NCBI RefSeq assembly: GCF_001426505.1
Contig: NZ_LMEV01000017.1
Span: forward strand, 339,515-403,514
Source: Variovorax sp. Root473
GTDB taxonomy: Bacteria > Pseudomonadota > Gammaproteobacteria > Burkholderiales > Burkholderiaceae_C
DNA: 64,000 nt
Reading direction: 5' to 3'
The first letter of the stretch is position 1. Every line of letters begins with the position of its first letter. Made by a program: the position numbers and the translations under genes. The notes under the pieces were generated by a model that made no database searches, was not told the origin of the DNA, and saw only the letters and a list, made by a program, of their open reading frames with translations. Of the stretch, positions 28,815 through 37,398 are shown one piece after another.

Positions 28815-29525
28815 TCAGCGGCCCGCGGGAGCGCCCGCCTGGCGAAGGGCGGCAAGAGCCGCTTCTTCCGTGTCTCTCAGATGCCGGTCCATCAAGGCGA
28901 CTGCGGCATCCGCATCCCTTCGCAACACCGCATCGAGAATTGCCTGATGTTCGGCTTGGACATCCCTGGCCACCAGCGGGCCTTGGAGGCGGGTTTTTCT
29001 GTATCGCTGGGAATGGTCGACGAGTTGATTCCAGAATCGCAGCAGCCAATCCGAACCGCAGGCGCTGACCAGCGCGGTGTGAAACCGCCGGTGATGGGCC
29101 TCCCACTCCAACGCCAGTGCGGACCGTTCACCGAAATCTGGAAGCGGCGCGCGTGCGAGCACATGCAACGCGGCAAGCACCTCCGCCTCCCACTTTGAAT
29201 CACCGCGCTTGATCGATTCGATCAGGCACAGGCGTTCGATTTCCCTGCGGGTCTTCATCAGGTCGGCCAGTTCCGCGGGGGAGGCTTCGAGCACTCGCGC
29301 GCCGCGGCGCGCCTCCATCGACACCAGCCCTTCGCTCGCCAGACGCGCAAGCGCTTCGCGGATGGGCGTCAACCCCAGTTCGAAGCGCGCTTCAAGGTCG
29401 GCCACGCGCAAGCGCTCGTTCGGTGCCAGTTCTCCCACAAGGATTTCCTGTCGAAGGCGCTGATACGCGCGTTCGGTGCGCGACCCCGCATCCATCGGCC
29501 CGGCTTCTACTGCAGACTGATTCAT
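28815..29525 (-). CDS. GntR-family regulator with FCD domain, divergent from porin operon
   Basis: A 236-residue protein. HTH at about residues 18-80 (AYQRLRQEILVGELAPNERL, then LTPIREALARLASEGLV), FCD domain at 90-225 with AHHRRFHTALVSACGS and AEHQAILDAVLRRDADAAV. ATG 29525 lies inside one of three TTCATGAA sequences found in the divergent promoter, which suggests autoregulation. It likely controls the porin/Bug/esterase operon to the right. The ligand is unknown. Confidence 0.9.
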   Translation of the reverse strand: MNQSAVEAGPMDAGSRTERAYQRLRQEILVGELAPNERLRVADLEARFELGLTPIREALARLASEGLVSMEARRGARVLEASPAELADLMKTRREIERLCLIESIKRGDSKWEAEVLAALHVLARAPLPDFGERSALALEWEAHHRRFHTALVSACGSDWLLRFWNQLVDHSQRYRKTRLQGPLVARDVQAEHQAILDAVLRRDADAAVALMDRHLRDTEEAALAALRQAGAPAGR

Positions 29526-29586
29526 GAAGTAAATAGGTTTTTATGCGTAATGTAGATTTTCATGAAAGATCTTATATTTCATGAAA
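29521..29586. promoter_or_regulatory. Three TTCATGAA sites in the gntR / porin divergent promoter
   Basis: TTCATGAA occurs at 29521-29528 (over the gntR start codon), and as the extended palindrome TTTCATGAAA at 29558-29567 and 29577-29586, the last two exactly 19 bp apart, on the same face of the helix within two turns. The surrounding 176-bp gap is AT-rich. Repeated palindromes strongly suggest an operator for the adjacent GntR protein. Confidence 0.65.
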
Positions 29587-29701
29587 TCACCGACCTTTTG
29601 CAAACGTGAAAAATTATCGCATGCAGGACTTCAGAGGCGACAGTGGCCTCGTGCCATGCATGTGCGAGCGGTGAGGCCGTTTTCCTCCACCTGCCCCCAT
29701 C

Positions 29702-30739
29702 ATGAAACTCAGAACACTCGCACTTCTTCTGCCCCTCGGCCTGGCGAACGGCTCCGCCTGGTCGCAGAGCACCAGCACCGTCTACGGCCTGATCGACATG
29801 GGTTTTGTCCACGAGAGCGGCGGACCCAAGGGCGCCAGCGTCAGCAAGCTGACAAGCGGTATCGCCTCGGGATCGCGGCTCGGCTTTCGCGGGACCGAAG
29901 ACCTCGGCGGCGGGCTGTCGGCGTTCTATGCGCTCGAGATGGGGATCAACGCCGACACGGGCACCCTCGGGCAAGGCGGCCTGGGTTTCGGGCGGCAATC
30001 GCTCGTGGGACTTCAAGGCGACTTCGGCAGCATCTCGCTCGGGCGGCAGTACACGCCGGTCGCCCTCGTGCAGACAGAGACCGACCCCTTCGTCACCGGA
30101 ATGGCCGGCGATTCCGCGAACCTGATCAGCGCGGGTGGCGCCGGCGGCAACAACCGCATGGACAACACCGTGCGCTATGCCTACACGGGCAAGTCGGGCC
30201 TGACGGCGGACGTGGTCTACGGGTTTGGCGAAGCCACCAACGACAGCCGCGCCCATCGCCAGTTCGGCGCCGCGGTCGGCTATGTCTCCGGACCCATCTA
30301 CGTCAAGCTGGGATATCACAACGTCAACAATGCGAAAGCGGTGCCCGCCAAGATCACCTTCCTCGGCGCGAAGTACGACTTTGGCGTGGCGACGGCCCAT
30401 TTCAACTATGTCGTGAACAAGGGGGCGGCCGTGTTCGGTCTGGTCAACGATGACTCGCGCGACGTGCTGGTTGGCGTTTCGGTGCCTTACGGCGCGAGCC
30501 GCTTCATGGCGTCGTACATCCGAAAGGACGACCGGACCTCCGCCAACAACGATGCCAACCAGATTGCGCTCGGCTACACGTACTTCCTGTCGAAGCGCAC
30601 GAGCCTCTACGCCTCGATCGCCCGCATCCACAACAACGCCCGCGCTGGCGCTGCCACGGGCTTCTACCGTGTCGGCAATGCGACCGAGCAAGGCTTGGGC
30701 AGCCGGGCCTACAACGTCGGCATTCGCCATGCGTTCTGA
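29702..30739 (+). CDS. Gram-negative porin
   Basis: A 345-residue outer-membrane porin. Signal peptide MKLRTLALLLPLGLANGSA (cleavage near WSQ|S), then the betaproteobacterial porin start STVYGLIDMGF and the conserved SRLGFRGTEDLGGGLSAFY, loop-3 region and a C-terminal Phe (GIRHAF) for BAM recognition. It forms a 16-strand trimeric channel. First gene of an operon with a Bug-type binding protein and catabolic enzymes, so it may admit the substrate of that pathway; inference. Confidence 0.93.
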   Translation: MKLRTLALLLPLGLANGSAWSQSTSTVYGLIDMGFVHESGGPKGASVSKLTSGIASGSRLGFRGTEDLGGGLSAFYALEMGINADTGTLGQGGLGFGRQSLVGLQGDFGSISLGRQYTPVALVQTETDPFVTGMAGDSANLISAGGAGGNNRMDNTVRYAYTGKSGLTADVVYGFGEATNDSRAHRQFGAAVGYVSGPIYVKLGYHNVNNAKAVPAKITFLGAKYDFGVATAHFNYVVNKGAAVFGLVNDDSRDVLVGVSVPYGASRFMASYIRKDDRTSANNDANQIALGYTYFLSKRTSLYASIARIHNNARAGAATGFYRVGNATEQGLGSRAYNVGIRHAF

Positions 30740-30788
30740 CCAAGCACTCCATTCCCTTTTTCTTTCGGCCGTTTCCCCAAGGACTTCC

Positions 30789-31784
30789 ATGACCTTCGCA
30801 CCCACTCGCCGCAAGGCCCTCTCGGTCGCCTTCTCGATGGCTGTTGCCGCGGCCTTCTCGGCTCCCACCGCCCAGGCACAAAGCTATCCGAGCAAGCCCA
30901 TCACGATCGTCGTGGCCTATCCGGCCGGCGGCGACACCGACGTGCTGGCTCGCGTCATCGGCGACAAGCTGACCTCGCGCCTGGGGCAGCCTGTCGTGGT
31001 CGAGAACCGCACGGGCGCAGCCGGCACCATCGGCACTGCGTACGTCTCCAAGGCGCGTGCCGACGGCTACACGCTGCTGCTCGCACCCAACACCATCGCC
31101 ATCACGCCACACGTGCTCAAGGGGGCCGCAGGCGCGTCCACCGATCCGGCCGCCGAGCTCACCTCCATCGTCCAGCTCGGCGGCCAATCGCTTTTCGTCG
31201 TGGCGACGGTCTCCACCGGCGTCTCCGATGTCAAGCAACTGGTCGCGAAGATCAAGGAAGGCAAGGTCAACTCCTACGCGAGCCCTGGCGCCGGCTCACC
31301 GATGCACATCCTCGGGGAACTGTTCGACAGATCCGCAGGCGTGAAGGTCACGCAGATTCCCTACCGGGGAAGTGCGCCCGCAGTGGCCGATCTGCTGGGC
31401 AACCAGGTTCCGATGATGTATTCGACGCTCGGCCCGGTGGCGCCATACGTCAAGGCGGGGAAGCTGGTGGTCCTGGGCGTCGCGGACGCCAAGCGCTCGC
31501 CCTTCCTTCCCGATGTTCCGACGCTGGCGGAGCAAGGCTACAAAGGCGCCGAGGTTGGCGCGTGGCAGGCCCTGATGGGGCCGAAGGGCATGCCCGCGGA
31601 AGTGGTTCAGTTGCTCAACCGGCACGTCAACGAAATCCTCAAGATGCCGGACGTGATCGCCCGCATGGATGCCATCGCGCTGGCTCCTGTAGGCGGCGAC
31701 CCGGCCCAGCTCGCCAGGCTGGTGGCCGGCGACTATGCGCGCTACGGAAAACTGGTCGCCGAATTCGGCATCAAGGCCGATTGA
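30789..31784 (+). CDS. Bug/TctC-family tripartite tricarboxylate binding protein
   Basis: A 331-residue periplasmic protein. Start ATG 30789; the signal peptide runs to AQA|QSYPSKPIT. Conserved Bug features: ITIVVAYPAGGDTDVLARVI, GQPVVVENRTGAAGTIGT, QIPYRGSAPAVADLLGNQV and PFLPDVPTLAEQGY. The family binds carboxylates or amides. No TctA/TctB membrane partners are nearby, as usual for the expanded Bug family in Burkholderiales; it may work with a remote transporter or as a sensor. Confidence 0.92.
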   Translation: MTFAPTRRKALSVAFSMAVAAAFSAPTAQAQSYPSKPITIVVAYPAGGDTDVLARVIGDKLTSRLGQPVVVENRTGAAGTIGTAYVSKARADGYTLLLAPNTIAITPHVLKGAAGASTDPAAELTSIVQLGGQSLFVVATVSTGVSDVKQLVAKIKEGKVNSYASPGAGSPMHILGELFDRSAGVKVTQIPYRGSAPAVADLLGNQVPMMYSTLGPVAPYVKAGKLVVLGVADAKRSPFLPDVPTLAEQGYKGAEVGAWQALMGPKGMPAEVVQLLNRHVNEILKMPDVIARMDAIALAPVGGDPAQLARLVAGDYARYGKLVAEFGIKAD

Positions 31785-31824
31785 TCCGGCCACAGAGAAA
31801 CCGACAGCGAGGCAATCCCGTCAC

Positions 31825-32712
31825 GTGAACAGAAACGAGCACCATCCATTCGCCCTGCCGAAGCAGCCGCCCCTTCCTTTCGAAGCCGCGCAAACCTACG
31901 AGGAGACGGTGTTGGGCTGGGCGAAGAGCCAGTCGCTGCCGCCCGAGATCGCCGTGATGCGCGATTGCGCCTATGGCACTGATCCGCAACAGCGCTACGA
32001 CGTCTACCACCGCGAAGGCGCGCACAACGCGCCGATCCTGGTGTTCTGGCACGGCGGCGGCTGGACCAACGGCTACAAGGAATACGTCGCCTTCATGGCG
32101 CCGATCGTGGTCAGGCTCGGCATGGTGCTGGTGACGCCCGGCTACCGGCTGGCACCGGCGCACAGGCTGCCCGCAGCCTTCGAGGACAGCCTGGCCGCCG
32201 TGGCACATGTGATCAGGCATGCCCCCGATTTCGGCGGACGTGGCGACCAGATCTATCTGGCGGGGCATTCCGCCGGCGCCCATCTGGCGGCCCTGGTGGT
32301 CTTGCGCCGCCGCGATGCCGCGCGGGCGGGTATTGCGCTTGCAGCCATTCGTGCTTGCCTCCCCATCAGCGGCATCATGGACCTGCACCACCCAGAACCT
32401 GCGGCCGCCAGCATGGAAGAGCGCATCTACACGATGGTGCTGAACGACGCGTCGGAGGACGCTCTGATGAGTCCGTTGTGCTGGACCGCGGGAAATCCCA
32501 TCCCGATGTGGCTCAGCTGCGGTGATTCGGACAGCGCCCGAGTCATCCATTCGAACCGCAGGATGGCCGCCCTGCTGGCTCGGCAACCCGGGCCGAGCCG
32601 GTTGCATGTCGAACTCGGACTCGACCATTTCGCCACCCACACCGGTCTTCGCAACCCGGCAGCCCCGTGGTACGGCCGGCTCGCAAATCTCATGAAGGAC
32701 AACCAGCCATGA
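31825..32712 (+). CDS. Alpha/beta hydrolase (HGGG-type esterase, kynurenine formamidase-like)
   Basis: A 295-residue hydrolase; GTG start at 31825, since there is no closer ATG before the conserved region. The oxyanion motif is HGGGW (residue about 74) and the nucleophile lies in GHSAGAHLA (about 153); a late DHFATH holds the His. This matches the HSL/BD-FAE/arylformamidase branch acting on small esters or N-formyl and amide bonds. The stop overlaps the ATG of the RidA gene (ATGA). In an operon with RidA and SDR, it may open an ester or amide to release an enamine intermediate (inference). Confidence 0.82.
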   Translation: MNRNEHHPFALPKQPPLPFEAAQTYEETVLGWAKSQSLPPEIAVMRDCAYGTDPQQRYDVYHREGAHNAPILVFWHGGGWTNGYKEYVAFMAPIVVRLGMVLVTPGYRLAPAHRLPAAFEDSLAAVAHVIRHAPDFGGRGDQIYLAGHSAGAHLAALVVLRRRDAARAGIALAAIRACLPISGIMDLHHPEPAAASMEERIYTMVLNDASEDALMSPLCWTAGNPIPMWLSCGDSDSARVIHSNRRMAALLARQPGPSRLHVELGLDHFATHTGLRNPAAPWYGRLANLMKDNQP

Positions 32713-33086
32713 AGGAAGTGATCGACGTCGGGCTGCCAGCCCTTGCACAGCCGTTCTCGTGGGCCGTGAAGGCCGGTGGGTTGCTGTTCACGACACATGC
32801 GGCCGTGCGCGCGGACGGCACCATCGACACCGGACCGATCGAGCAACAGGCACGCCTCACACTCGAAAACATCCAGCGCGCCGTGCTCGCCGCGGGAGGC
32901 CAAATGAGCGACGTTGCCCAGGTGCTGATCTACCTGACCGACGAGCGCGACATGCCTGCCGTAGATGCCGTCTACAGGGAGTTTTTTGCGGCGCCTTACC
33001 CCAACCGCTCCAGCGTTGTCGTCAAGGCCCTGGTCGTGCCCGGCATGCGCGTTGAAATGGTCGCCTATGCAGCGATCGCCACTTGA
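32709..33086 (+). CDS. RidA/YjgF/YER057c family enamine-imine deaminase
   Basis: A 125-residue protein of the RidA family. It has the trimeric chorismate-mutase-like fold with GGLLFTTHAAVRADG, the QQARLTLENIQRAVLAAGG helix, LIYLTDERDMPAVDAVY and PNRSSVVVKAL. The conserved Arg used for imine hydrolysis in true RidA (in ...R-PAR-x) is Ser or other here, so the activity may differ. It is translationally coupled to the esterase. Likely processes or damps a reactive intermediate of this pathway. Confidence 0.88.
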   Translation: MKEVIDVGLPALAQPFSWAVKAGGLLFTTHAAVRADGTIDTGPIEQQARLTLENIQRAVLAAGGQMSDVAQVLIYLTDERDMPAVDAVYREFFAAPYPNRSSVVVKALVVPGMRVEMVAYAAIAT

Positions 33087-33102
33087 AAGGAAAGCCCAAA
33101 TC

Positions 33103-33852
33103 ATGCAATCTGCCTCTCACTCCCCCAGCAAGGAAACCGCCTTCGTGACAGGGGGCGCTTCGGGCATCGGACGCGCCACCGTGCAGCGCCTGGCCGCCGA
33201 CGGATTTCGCGTCGTGGTCATCGACCGCAATGCACCGCAGGTCGAAAGCCTCGTGGACGAACTCACCCGCGCAGGACACGACGCCGCCGGCCATGCGATC
33301 GACGTGTGCGACCGGTCCAGCATGGCGGCCCTGCTCGATGCCGAAGCGCGTGTCGACGTCATGGTGTGCGCGGCTGGCATCGGCCCTTCGCGCGCCTTTG
33401 AGGAGATCAGCGACGATGACTTTCGCGCCGTGCTGGAGGTGAACGTGCTCGGGGTCTTCGTCGCCGCCCAGGAGGCCGTGCGTCGAATGAAGCCCGGCGG
33501 CCGCGTCGTGACCGTGTCTTCGCGCGCGGCATTGGGCGGCACCGGCTTTGCGCACTACGTCGCATCGAAGGCGGCGGTGGTGGGGTTGACCCGCGCGATG
33601 GCGATGGACCTTCGTGGCCGGCAGATCGCAGTCAACTCGATTGCGCCGGGCTTCACCGACACCGGCATGACCCGCGCCATGTCGCCCGAGCAGCACGCGG
33701 CGGCCAGTGCGCTGGAGCCAGCGGGGCGGCCGGCCGCGCCGGAAGAAATCGCCAATGCCATCGCCTTCCTGGCGTCGCCACGCACCAGCTTCATCACCGG
33801 ACAGACGCTCTTCGTCGACGGTGGAAAATCGCTGGGCGGTCTCGGACTCTGA
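33103..33852 (+). CDS. Short-chain dehydrogenase/reductase
   Basis: A 249-residue classical SDR. TGGASGIG (cofactor motif) at about 16-23, Asp42 region VVVIDRN (favours NAD), CAAGIG (NAG-equivalent), catalytic Ser in VTVSSRAAL and Tyr-x-x-x-Lys in HYVASKAA. 16 bp after ridA, so the same operon. Substrate unknown; it would oxidise an alcohol or reduce a ketone in the pathway served by the porin and Bug protein. Confidence 0.92.
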   Translation: MQSASHSPSKETAFVTGGASGIGRATVQRLAADGFRVVVIDRNAPQVESLVDELTRAGHDAAGHAIDVCDRSSMAALLDAEARVDVMVCAAGIGPSRAFEEISDDDFRAVLEVNVLGVFVAAQEAVRRMKPGGRVVTVSSRAALGGTGFAHYVASKAAVVGLTRAMAMDLRGRQIAVNSIAPGFTDTGMTRAMSPEQHAAASALEPAGRPAAPEEIANAIAFLASPRTSFITGQTLFVDGGKSLGGLGL

Positions 33853-33862
33853 GGCCGCTTCG

Positions 33863-34204
33863 ATGATTGTGAGAACCGCCTGCCTCGAAGGCTCCGTGAA
33901 GCCGCAGGACATCGCTCGTTTCGATGCGTTCATCACCAGCGAAGTGGTGCCGTTGATGAAGCGCTTTCCAGGGGTGCGGTCGGTGCGCGTGATGCGTGCG
34001 CAGTCGATCGAGGACGACGGGCCAAAGCTGTACATGACGTTTGAGTCGGCCTACGACACGGTCGATGCCATGGCAAATGCCTTCGCCCACCCGATCCGCC
34101 AGGTGCTGAAAAGCCGACTCGCGGAAATCATGCCGCTGTTCGACGGACGCTTGTTTCACATCACGCAATATCTGCTGGCCGATGAACCGGTCCTCTCGGA
34201 TTGA
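33863..34204 (+). CDS. Small dimeric alpha/beta-barrel protein (EthD-like)
   Basis: A 113-residue protein. The ATG at 33863 lies 10 bp after the SDR stop. Its pattern (short strand MIVRTACLEGSV, helix, then FPGVRSVRVMRAQ, a central strand KLYMTFESAYDTVDAM) fits the ferredoxin-like dimeric barrel of EthD/antibiotic-monooxygenase proteins, often accessory to catabolic operons. No catalytic residues can be assigned. It closes the six-gene operon. Confidence 0.7.
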   Translation: MIVRTACLEGSVKPQDIARFDAFITSEVVPLMKRFPGVRSVRVMRAQSIEDDGPKLYMTFESAYDTVDAMANAFAHPIRQVLKSRLAEIMPLFDGRLFHITQYLLADEPVLSD

Positions 34205-34213
34205 CGGCGCGCT

Positions 34214-34369
34214 TCATCCGCTCCGGCCTGCAAGCTTCATGTTGCGCAGGTACCTGGCGTGCAACGAAGGGCTTCGCACGAACATCTCCGGATGCGCGCC
34301 GGTCGCGCGCAGGTCGTCCGTGAATTTCTCGGTCATCGCGCCGCAGAGGATCAAGATGTCGTCGGCCAT
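34214..34369 (-). CDS. Possible short ORF or gene remnant
   Basis: A 51-codon frame starting MADDILILCGAMTEKF and ending KLAGRSG, with strongly GC-biased third positions like real genes here. It continues the frame of the EF-G-like gene after that gene's stop at 34439, so the region could be the tail of a once longer gene or a small downstream gene of the same operon. There is no convincing ribosome site. Not recognised; treat as tentative. Confidence 0.3.
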   Translation of the reverse strand: MADDILILCGAMTEKFTDDLRATGAHPEMFVRSPSLHARYLRNMKLAGRSG

Positions 34370-34438
34370 GCGGCGGATCGAGCACCGCCGCCCGCCAAAC
34401 CTGCTCCCGGGTTTGCGGGAACAGGCGCGCCGCAGCCT

Positions 34439-34954
34439 TCACGCCATTCCGTACCGCAGCAACCAGTTCCAGATCACCGCCGAGCCGTTCGACATCTGAA
34501 GCGCGGCCTTCGCATAGCCCATGAGATCGGCGAGCCGCACTTCGGCGCGGATCACGACGTCATGGCGCTGCAGATCTTCTTCACGAACGTCGGCGCGGCG
34601 CCGGTCGAGTTCGTCGCGCAGCACCGTCGCGTAGGCGCGCGGGCTCTTCAGGCGCAGGAACATGATCGGCTCGACCAGCGCATCGAGTTCGGGGTCGACG
34701 AAGGTGTGGATTTCGGGGTCGCGCGACACGACCTGATCGCCGTGCGCGTCCCTGATGAGTTGCTGCGCCTCTTCGAGCGCGACCTCGTTCGCAGCGTAGA
34801 TCCGGCCGCCGCGTCCTTCGCAGATGAACATGTACTGGTCGGGCCTCGAGAGCCAGTCGACCGGCCCGCGCTGGGCGAAGACGGCCAGGCCTTCGGCGCC
34901 GGGCAGCAGCGACTGGCGCAGCGGGTACTTGATGAGCGGGTCTTCAGCGAACAT
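34439..34954 (-). CDS. Stand-alone EF-G C-terminal (domain V)-like protein
   Basis: A 171-residue protein beginning at ATG 34954 behind AAGGAAG. Residues about 90-165 align with elongation factor G domain V: LVEPIM, then SPRAY, RRRADV, IRAEVRLADLMGYA and a final M-x-x-G-x-A pattern. There is no GTPase domain, and the first 85 residues (MFAEDPLIKYPLRQS...) are not recognised. The gene overlaps the universal stress protein gene by 11 bp, implying coupled expression. It might bind ribosomes or RNA under stress; this is inference. No characterised protein of this layout is known to me. Confidence 0.7.
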   Translation of the reverse strand: MFAEDPLIKYPLRQSLLPGAEGLAVFAQRGPVDWLSRPDQYMFICEGRGGRIYAANEVALEEAQQLIRDAHGDQVVSRDPEIHTFVDPELDALVEPIMFLRLKSPRAYATVLRDELDRRRADVREEDLQRHDVVIRAEVRLADLMGYAKAALQMSNGSAVIWNWLLRYGMA

Positions 34955-35891
34955 CTTGCAGCTTCCTTGAAATGAAGGCCGGTTGGGGGTCGGCGCGCCG
35001 GTCGGCGGGCACCACCAGCACGTCGCCCGTGGCCCAGCACAGCACGCGCTGAGCGACGCTGCCGAACAGGAAGTCGCCCAGCGGATTCGCGCGGCGTTTG
35101 CCGACCACGAGCAACTCGGCGCGTGCATGCTGCTGCTGCACCGTGGCCTGGCGTGCCGGGTCGCCGCGGCCGATCGCCGACAGCACGCGGTTGCGCCGCG
35201 CGCTCGACGAGTCGGTCAGCGAGAAGAGCCGCTCGCGCGCCTGGCGCATGCTGTCGTGGCGGTAGGTCTTGATGGCGTGATCCGACACCTCGGCATAGCG
35301 CAGCTTGCTTTCGTGCATGGTGTTGAGCGCATGGAACAGCTCCAGCGCAGCCTCGGGGTCCAGCCCGTGGGCCAGGCTCACGAGTTCGCGCGATGCGGGC
35401 GTGAAGTCGACGGCCACGAGGATGCGGCTGTAGCGCAGGCGCGTGTCCAGCCGCGTCACGAGCACGGGACAACGCACCTGTCGCAGCAAGCGCTCCACGG
35501 GCTGGCCGGTGAAAAACGCGCCCAACGAGCGGTCGCGCTCGTGGCTCAGCACCACGAGGTCGACATGGCGCGCCTCGTCGACGATCTGCGCAAGGCCACC
35601 GCCCGGTCCCGCGACCTGCTTGACCAGGACATCGAAGCGCGAGGCCATGGTGCGGGCCAGGCCCGCGAGCGCGGTGGCTGCTTCGGCGTGTGCGAGCGGT
35701 GAGAGATCCGCAGGCGCATACACCAGCTTCAGCAGCGCGCCATGTTCGGCCGCGAGCAGGGCGGCCCGTTCGATCGCGCGGTTACCGCGTGCCGACAGAT
35801 CGGTGACGGCAAGAATGGATTGAAAAGAAGGCGTGCTGGATGCGACGCTGTCGCCGGGAACCACGTGTTCCCGCTGAACCTGATGATGCAT
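34944..35891 (-). CDS. Universal stress protein, tandem UspA domains
   Basis: A 315-residue protein with two Usp domains: about residues 20-150 (ILAVTDLSARGNRAIERAA, then PVERLLRQVRCPVLVTRL) and 155-305 (ILVAVDFTPASRELVSLAH, then GKRRANPLGDFLFGSVAQRV, CWATGDVLVVP). The second domain retains a G-2x-G-9x-G-like ATP-binding pattern near the C-terminus. ATG 35891 follows GGAG. Usp proteins accumulate in stationary phase, starvation or low oxygen. It is first in a two-gene transcript with the EF-G-like gene. The upstream gap 35892-36185 shows nothing else. Confidence 0.9.
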   Translation of the reverse strand: MHHQVQREHVVPGDSVASSTPSFQSILAVTDLSARGNRAIERAALLAAEHGALLKLVYAPADLSPLAHAEAATALAGLARTMASRFDVLVKQVAGPGGGLAQIVDEARHVDLVVLSHERDRSLGAFFTGQPVERLLRQVRCPVLVTRLDTRLRYSRILVAVDFTPASRELVSLAHGLDPEAALELFHALNTMHESKLRYAEVSDHAIKTYRHDSMRQARERLFSLTDSSSARRNRVLSAIGRGDPARQATVQQQHARAELLVVGKRRANPLGDFLFGSVAQRVLCWATGDVLVVPADRRADPQPAFISRKLQDVR

Positions 35892-36185
35892 GACGCACTC
35901 CAGTCGAACGCGACCCCGGATGACGGGGGCGCAGCCGCGCGGGGCGGGTGCCCGGCGGTCGATGGTTTGCGCTGAAAGAGAAGGGAAAGAGGCGGACCGC
36001 CGGGCTCAGGAATGTGCGGGTGTCTGCTGAGCCGCCACTGTCATCCACGCCCACGCAGGCGTGCAACCGCCGGGGCGGGACGTCATGGTGTGGAAAGAGG
36101 GGTGGGTGTTCATGCCAGGGAGTCTAGGCCAGACGCGCAAAGATCCGGTCAGTACCCGCACGATCCTTGCCAGATTGAACGCACT

Positions 36186-37214
36186 TCAAGCCAGCTTTTG
36201 TTCACGGCCGTCTTCCGGGGTGTGGCGCGCGCGCGTGTCCGACGGTCGCTCGCCGAAGCGCGTGCGGTACTGGGCCGCGAAATGACCCAGGTGCAGAAAG
36301 CCGTACTTCTGGGCCACGTCGCGCACGCCGGTGTGCGGGTGTGCGGCCTGCAGTTCCGCGCGCACGCGGTCCAGCCGCAGCTCGCGCAAGAACTCCATCG
36401 GTCCCTGGCCCGCATGCTGGCGGAACGCGAGCTGCAGGGCGCGTGCGCTGCAGCCGGCCTCGCGGCACACGTCGGCCAGCGACAGCGGCTGTTCGGCGTG
36501 CGCGGCCATGAATTCCTGCGCCTTGCGCACCGCGCGCGGCAGCAGGTGTCGCTGCGCGTCGCCAGCAAGGGCGCGCGAGTGGTTGTGGCCGGCCGACATC
36601 AGCAGGCTCGACATCAGGTACTCCTCGGCATGCTCGGCCAGGCGTCCGCCGCCCTGCAGCGCATTGCCGGCGTCGAGCGTGAGCCGCAAGTAGTCGATGA
36701 AGTGCACCAGCGGCGCGAGCGCGGGGTTGTCCAGCGGCACGCCGAGGTCGAACACCAGGTGCTGGCGCACGGGCGCCTGCAGCAGCGCCTCGAGCCGCGA
36801 CAGCAGCGCCGCACGCGCGATGCGCACGATCAGGTGCGGGCTGTCGTCGGCCCAGCGCATCGACAGCAACTCGGTGGGCGAGGGCAGCGACGCGATGCGC
36901 GGCGTGGCTTCGACCTGCTGGCCGCCGCAGCGGATGTCGGCGCCGCCGCGCAACGGAATCTGGAGCAGGAAGAAGTCCTGCAGGTAACCCGGATCGATCT
37001 GCACCCCGGGGCCGTACTGCACGTAGTTGAGGCTCACGTCGCGATGCAGGCGCGCGCTGTGGTGGCAGGCGTCCAGTTCGGTGCGCGGGCGCAGCATCGT
37101 GAGCCCGTGCGGGCAGAACACGCGGGCCACGCTCTCGCGTGCCTCGTCCATGTCGTGGCTCTCGAACAGGCGGTAGCGCTGCAGCGGCAGCCGTGGGGCG
37201 GTGGCGGTTTCCAT
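36186..37214 (-). CDS. AraC-family regulator of the monooxygenase cluster
   Basis: A 342-residue regulator starting at ATG 37214 (an in-frame ATG at 37256 is also possible). An N-terminal AraC-binding-like domain (residues 30-200) is followed by two HTH units in the last 100 residues: SLADVCREAGCSARALQLAF, then GVRDVAQKYGFLHLGHFAAQ, YRTRFGERPSDTR. It is divergent from SDR-StyA1-StyA2B-hydrolase. AraC proteins of this subfamily (IifR in Acinetobacter) control indole-degradation genes, so it is probably the activator here (inference). Confidence 0.9.
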   Translation of the reverse strand: METATAPRLPLQRYRLFESHDMDEARESVARVFCPHGLTMLRPRTELDACHHSARLHRDVSLNYVQYGPGVQIDPGYLQDFFLLQIPLRGGADIRCGGQQVEATPRIASLPSPTELLSMRWADDSPHLIVRIARAALLSRLEALLQAPVRQHLVFDLGVPLDNPALAPLVHFIDYLRLTLDAGNALQGGGRLAEHAEEYLMSSLLMSAGHNHSRALAGDAQRHLLPRAVRKAQEFMAAHAEQPLSLADVCREAGCSARALQLAFRQHAGQGPMEFLRELRLDRVRAELQAAHPHTGVRDVAQKYGFLHLGHFAAQYRTRFGERPSDTRARHTPEDGREQKLA

Positions 37215-37398
37215 GGGAAGCGCACTGACCGTAGCAAAAACCCTTCCAGCCCACAATTCGGGCCGTCCCTTGGCACCTGGGGAAAAAACCTGCGCGACAG
37301 GGACACGTCCTGCGTTTTCGGGATCGGCCGGCGAGGCCTTGCGCTCTACCTTTGGCCCATTCGCCGAACCGGCGATTCAACCGAGGAGAGCAAGCGTC

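Noticed and set aside
35892..36185. 294-bp gap between usp and araC examined for genes or sites
   Set aside because: Only short out-of-frame ORFs and no convincing repeat or RNA structure.
37270..37300. Possible sigma-54 promoter (TTGGCACCTGGGG) before the SDR gene
   Set aside because: The -12 GC element is not at the required spacing; AraC control fits better.
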